Shown here piece by piece: positions 8,121-11,236 of a stretch of 11,236 nt of DNA. The notes beneath the pieces were generated by a model. The model was not told where the DNA came from. It saw only the letters and a list, made by a program, of their open reading frames with translations, and made no database searches. Origin of the DNA: Larix sibirica (taxonomy: Eukaryota > Streptophyta > Pinopsida > Pinales > Pinaceae); the NCBI GenBank assembly GCA_004151065.3, contig NWUY0300052654.1, positions 37,100 through 48,335 on the forward strand, written 5' to 3'. Each line of letters opens with the position of its first letter. The stretch's first letter is position 1. The position numbers and the translations under genes were made by a program.

Positions 8121-8817
8121 TCATCCATTAGTTTTAATAATATTAGTGAGAGTGTGGTGAAGTGGATTAGGTAGATTTATTAGTTTCATGATGTGGATCT
8201 TTATGAAGGGTTGAAGTATTTGGGCTTTATTCTAAAACCCAGTGGCTATGATGTTAGAGATTGGGGATGGCTAATAAGTAAAATTGAGCAGTAGCTTCAT
8301 TTATGGTGTCATAGGTGGTTTTTTAGGGAAGGGAGGTTGACTCTCGTGAAGATGGTACAAGAATCCATTATGGTATACTGGTGTCTTCTTTCTCATATCC
8401 TAAAAGGAGTGTTCAACATAAATAGAAGGACATGATTTTAATTTCTTTGGAAAGGTAAGAGTGAAAGATTTGGTTATGATTTAGCTCATTGATAACTAAT
8501 AGCTTACCCAAAACATGTGGGTGTCTAAGGTATAAAACATTTGGTTTCATTCAATAAGGCACTCATAGCAAAAATTTTGTGGAACATGATCTACAAGGAA
8601 GGACTATGGTAGAGAATTTTAATTTAGAAATATATGGATTTGATTACCTTGGTTGACTAGATCAAAACTGCAATGAAGTAATTTAAGAACACCTCCAACA
8701 ATTGGAAGGCACTGGATTGGAATGGTTGTGACCATGGGAGGCAGAAATAACATATTTTTGCTAGAAGACCTTGTTTTGGATCTGCAATGTTGAGGAATTA
8801 ACTAGTTAAGGCAAGTT
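8121..8817 (+). pseudogene. LINE ORF2: thumb/connection region after the RT
   Basis: Pieces in one or more frames read SVVKWIR, LYEGLKYLGFILKPSGYDV, RDWGWLISKIEQ, LWCHRWFFREGRLTLVKM, FLWKGKSERFGYDLAH and SFNKALIAKILWNMIYKEGL. These match the usual plant LINE series: YLGF/P, the W..R.LS.AGR..L..S helix, FLW.G, and GG.G.....N.AL..K..W. About ten stops interrupt it. The segment joins the RT palm to the zf-RVT region and has no separate known catalytic role. Confidence 0.75.
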
Positions 8818-9265
8818 GTGGATGAGACAAAATCCACAATTTGGAAACAAGGGTGGCTTCATTTTGAATATATGGGATTAGTAAGAGCTCATGCAGGTTT
8901 TTGGACACAATTTCTTTCTCATTTGGGGCATGGTCATGTCAGAATAAGGGATGAAGCTGATAAATTAATATGGAATAAGAACAAGAAAGGGGGAGATTAT
9001 ACAGGAAAAAAAACTCGATTACGGAGTGTTGTTGACCAAGGAAGGTCATGTGTTCAGTTGGTGGTGGTCACCAATCTAGAAGGTAAGTTGCCCCCCAAAA
9101 AACTAAACTATTCATGTGGCTCACATAAATGGATAAGATCCCAACCTAGGATTACTTTCAAAAGAAACAAAAAATGGGGCCTAGCACTTGTTACCTATGC
9201 TGGAGTACTTTGGAATTACTAACACCTTTTTATGGATTTCCCCTTTGCTATTCAAATTTGAAAGG
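8818..9265 (+). pseudogene. LINE ORF2: zf-RVT-like region
   Basis: The frame opens as DETKSTIWKQGWLHFEYMGL and runs through GHVRIRDEADKLIWNKNKKG. This corresponds to the family stretch ending in L.W..N..G.Y. After a frame change near 9095 it reads KTKLFMWLT, a TAA, MDKIPT, then GPSTCYLCWSTLELLTPFYG and FPLCYS. This is the zf-RVT pattern of plant LINEs (K..LF.W......PT...L.......C.LC....E...HLF..C). The two Cys of CYLC remain; the later His/Cys positions are eroded. The open frame at 8818-9222 therefore mixes genuine N-terminal sequence with an out-of-frame C-terminal part. Confidence 0.75.
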
Positions 9266-9539
9266 ATCTTGCTAGCTAATTGGACAAAACTAATATATGG
9301 TAGGGTAGCATAGTGGAGGAGAGATTAAGAAGGTGGTTACATATACGTGATTTAAAATACTTATGGGTGCTCCCATTCATTGCATGTTAGGGAATATGCA
9401 TGGCACGAAAAAAATGTATATTTGAAGGATGCTGACAACAATCATTCTAGGTATCTTCTACTATAGTTTCCATTGTACATATTTCTAAGACTCGGGGAAG
9501 TACCAAGAAGACTAGGATTATTAGGGAGTTATTAATAAA

Positions 9540-9890
9540 CAAAACTTGACCCTATACTTGTACTGATGGAGCCTTTCATGTAGAGGACAATGTCGATGGA
9601 ATTGGTGGTGCAATGTATTTACAAGATAATCATTATCTTACATTTTTTTCCAATGTGGAATGGGGCACCAATAATTGTGTCAAACTATTATCTCTCCATG
9701 CTCTAGTGAGACTAGCACTACAACACGCTATTCAACTTCAGATTTATAGATACTTATTTCCTGTGATCAAATGGATGAACAATGAACAAAGGACCATGGA
9801 TATAACACTACATGCATTGGTTATGGATCTGAAGTATATATCCCTACAGTTTACAACACTTTCATTTACACATGTTTAAAGGGAAGATAT
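9540..9890 (+). pseudogene. LINE ORF2: C-terminal RNase H domain
   Basis: The frame reads YTCTDGAFHVEDNVDGIGGA, MYLQDNHYLTFFSNVEWGTN, NCVKLLSLHALVRLALQHAI, LQIYRYLFPVIKWMNNEQR and YISLQFTTLSFTHV before TAA. This is the plant LINE RNase H, which removes RNA from the RNA-DNA hybrid. The first catalytic Asp (TDGA) is kept. The expected Glu in the (W)CEL helix is Lys (CVKLL), and the expected Asp of GDS is lost (YRYL), so the domain is dead. It differs from the Ty3/gypsy RNase H at 6091-6440 in sequence and flanks. The frame is continuous from about 9550 to 9879. Confidence 0.85.
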
Positions 9891-10030
9891 ACATTGATCG
9901 GTTCACTTTCAAAGGTTTGTCCAAAGAAATTGGTACACTATACATAAAGGAAATTTTGGGGGATATTGTCTAGGTTTACACTTGGTTGTTGTAGAGAGAT
10001 ATTTACTTTCTTTTGTTGGCTTAGGCAGTT

Positions 10031-11236
10031 TACTTTTCTTGTAGCTAAAACATAATAACAACTAAAGTTTTCAAATAGATGAAGGATTATGTAAATAGAC
10101 ACTTATGGACATTATTAGACATTGGAAGGTATTAACTTATTCTTATTTTTGGGAAAATATGTTATAAGAAAAATCATTAACATATATGAGGGGATACATA
10201 GAGCTATATGGCTGATATTTTTCATGTGTCAGTTTGATATTTATAACAACCTATCATGTATGCTCAAAAATATATATTTGTAAAGTGCAACAACTTATAT
10301 GTAATAAAAAGTACAATTTTTTCTGTGTTCTTTTATGACATTGAAAAATGTAATAGAATTAGAAGACCATTTTATTATATATGGTTAAGAGACCCTTTTT
10401 CATACAAAATGGGACAACATAAAGGTCCACGATATTCAAAATGTCTATAAATAATTGCTATAGTTATGTTAACATGTCCTCATCCAATTGGGACAATATG
10501 TCCACATTAAACAACATGTCTAATTTTCACAGACAGACATTACAAAATGTACAAATTTAATAACATTAAATTTTGATGATCATTATTTATCACTTCCATT
10601 ATTGTTGTTGCTAGACCTGCTTACATGCCTCATTTATTCAACATTTGCATGGGATATCATACTTGGGTGATTTGGAATGTTTTGTTGATTGGCTTGAGTT
10701 TGACATTGTGCCTCTTCATGTTCCATTTGTAAACACATAAATAAAGTGTAATGAGTATATCTGCATTTATAGTAAATATACATGATTGTGAACATCTAAA
10801 ATCATACCATAGCATCAATTTCTAAATAAATAATACATGTTCTTTTGAAACCATGGTATATGTTGTCTCTCAAGATATCTTATGTTGGCTCCACTCCGTA
10901 CTTTTTCCTGCGAGTTTTATACACCATGACAAAACATAAATACAATTAAATATTTATTGTTGTTCAATTAATTATAGAATAGGGGAAGTAAACCAACATA
11001 GCTATTTACAAATTGTTCAATTAACCCTTAATAGTACAACATATGCTCACAACACAATATTAATCCAATGTCAATCAAATGTTTGATGGCTCTTCTTTGT
11101 ATGTTAGCACCTATTAGAAAACATCCATGTATAATTGTAAATTAAATAAAAATATAAAAATCACACCAAATATGAAATCTGAAGAAAACCACAAGTACTG
11201 ACATTTTGGAATCTTATTAATACTGAGAGGGGGGGG
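10031..11236. other. AT-rich flank with no firm gene
   Basis: About 1.2 kb, very AT-rich, with only three CpG by direct count from 10081 onward. No rRNA, tRNA or clear transposon domain is visible. The open frame at 10256-10450 has the low-complexity codon make-up expected by chance. Two short minus-strand frames (10583-10726 and 10815-10907) could be eroded exons and are listed separately. The window ends in a run of eight G (11229-11236), which may be natural or a sequence-end artefact. Confidence 0.5.
10583..10907 (-). pseudogene. Possible two-exon remnant of an unknown gene
   Basis: On the minus strand, a CAG at 10910-10908 could be a splice acceptor. It is followed by a 31-codon piece (EKVRSGANIRYLERQHIPWF, then QKNMYYLFRN) ending at TGA 10817-10815. 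Further down, MEHEEAQCQTQANQQNIP begins at ATG 10726 and runs to NNNGSDK and TAA 10585-10583 with a single internal stop. Just before that ATG a T-rich tract ends in ACAA, where a mutated acceptor (ACAG) could have been. The Q/N/S-rich end resembles the C-terminal tail of a plant protein. Both pieces are short enough to be chance, and no family is recognised. Confidence 0.2.

Larger units (their letters stand above)
5522..10030 (+). mobile_element. Decayed plant LINE (non-LTR retrotransposon) with RNase H
   Basis: Reading the plus strand in its three frames gives the usual order of a plant L1-type ORF2: endonuclease (5522-6040), linker (6444-7307), reverse transcriptase (7308-8120), connection (8121-8817), zf-RVT-like region (8818-9265) and RNase H (9540-9890). 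Sequence similar to such elements fades by about 10030. No ORF1 (gag-like) was found upstream, so the copy may be 5'-truncated. Stops and frame changes throughout make it inactive. A foreign Ty3/gypsy fragment sits inside the endonuclease at about 6020-6440. The 3' end and target-site duplications could not be placed, and no clear poly(A) tail is visible. The identification rests on motif order across 4.5 kb and is firm; the family name is not known. Confidence 0.9.

Noticed and set aside
10256-10450. Plus-strand 64-codon frame rich in Y, F, K and I
   Set aside because: It has the composition of random AT-rich DNA, with no homology pattern and no continuation on either side.
11229-11236. Run of eight G at the end of the window
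   Set aside because: It is too short to name as a feature; it sits at the window edge and may be a sequencing or contig-end effect.

Overview
This window looks like intergenic, transposon-derived DNA from a large plant genome. I favour a gymnosperm or similarly repeat-rich seed plant, because the decayed elements resemble plant non-LTR (LINE) and Ty3/gypsy lineages. That placement is inference from the style of the elements, not a match to a named sequence. No intact protein-coding gene, tRNA, rRNA or CRISPR array is visible. All recognisable coding sequence is broken by stops and frame changes.

The layout has four parts. (1) Positions 1-4039, minus strand: one very long decayed reading frame that enters at about 4039 and runs off the left edge. 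It has an N-terminal leader, a roughly 420-codon block held in one frame, a proline/glutamine-rich linker, a conserved patch, a lysine/glutamate-rich coiled-coil region and a short tail. I recognise no domain in it. It may be an accessory ORF of a large LTR retrotransposon (for example an ORF1 of the Tat/Ogre kind), but this is unproven. (2) Positions 4040-5160: its presumed upstream region, containing a tandem array of units of about 96 bp. Several units carry a minus-strand TATA-like box in the same register. This stretch keeps far more CpG than the rest of the window. (3) Positions 5522-10030, plus strand: a decayed LINE with endonuclease, reverse transcriptase, zf-RVT-like and RNase H regions in the normal order, and no ORF1 seen. 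Its endonuclease region is interrupted at about 6020-6440 by a fragment of Ty3/gypsy RNase H. (4) Positions 10030-11236: AT-rich DNA with no firm gene, two short minus-strand frames that could be eroded exons, and a scatter of GGACA/TGTCC motifs.

The minus-strand element and the LINE point away from each other across about 5160-5520. Nothing suggests that they work together; this is most simply a record of successive insertions. Many in-frame stops are TAG or TGA at places where the plant family normally has Q, R or W. This fits C-to-T decay of methylated DNA. The most unusual items are the unclassified coiled-coil protein, the TATA-bearing monomer array upstream of it, and the RNase H fragment inside the LINE.
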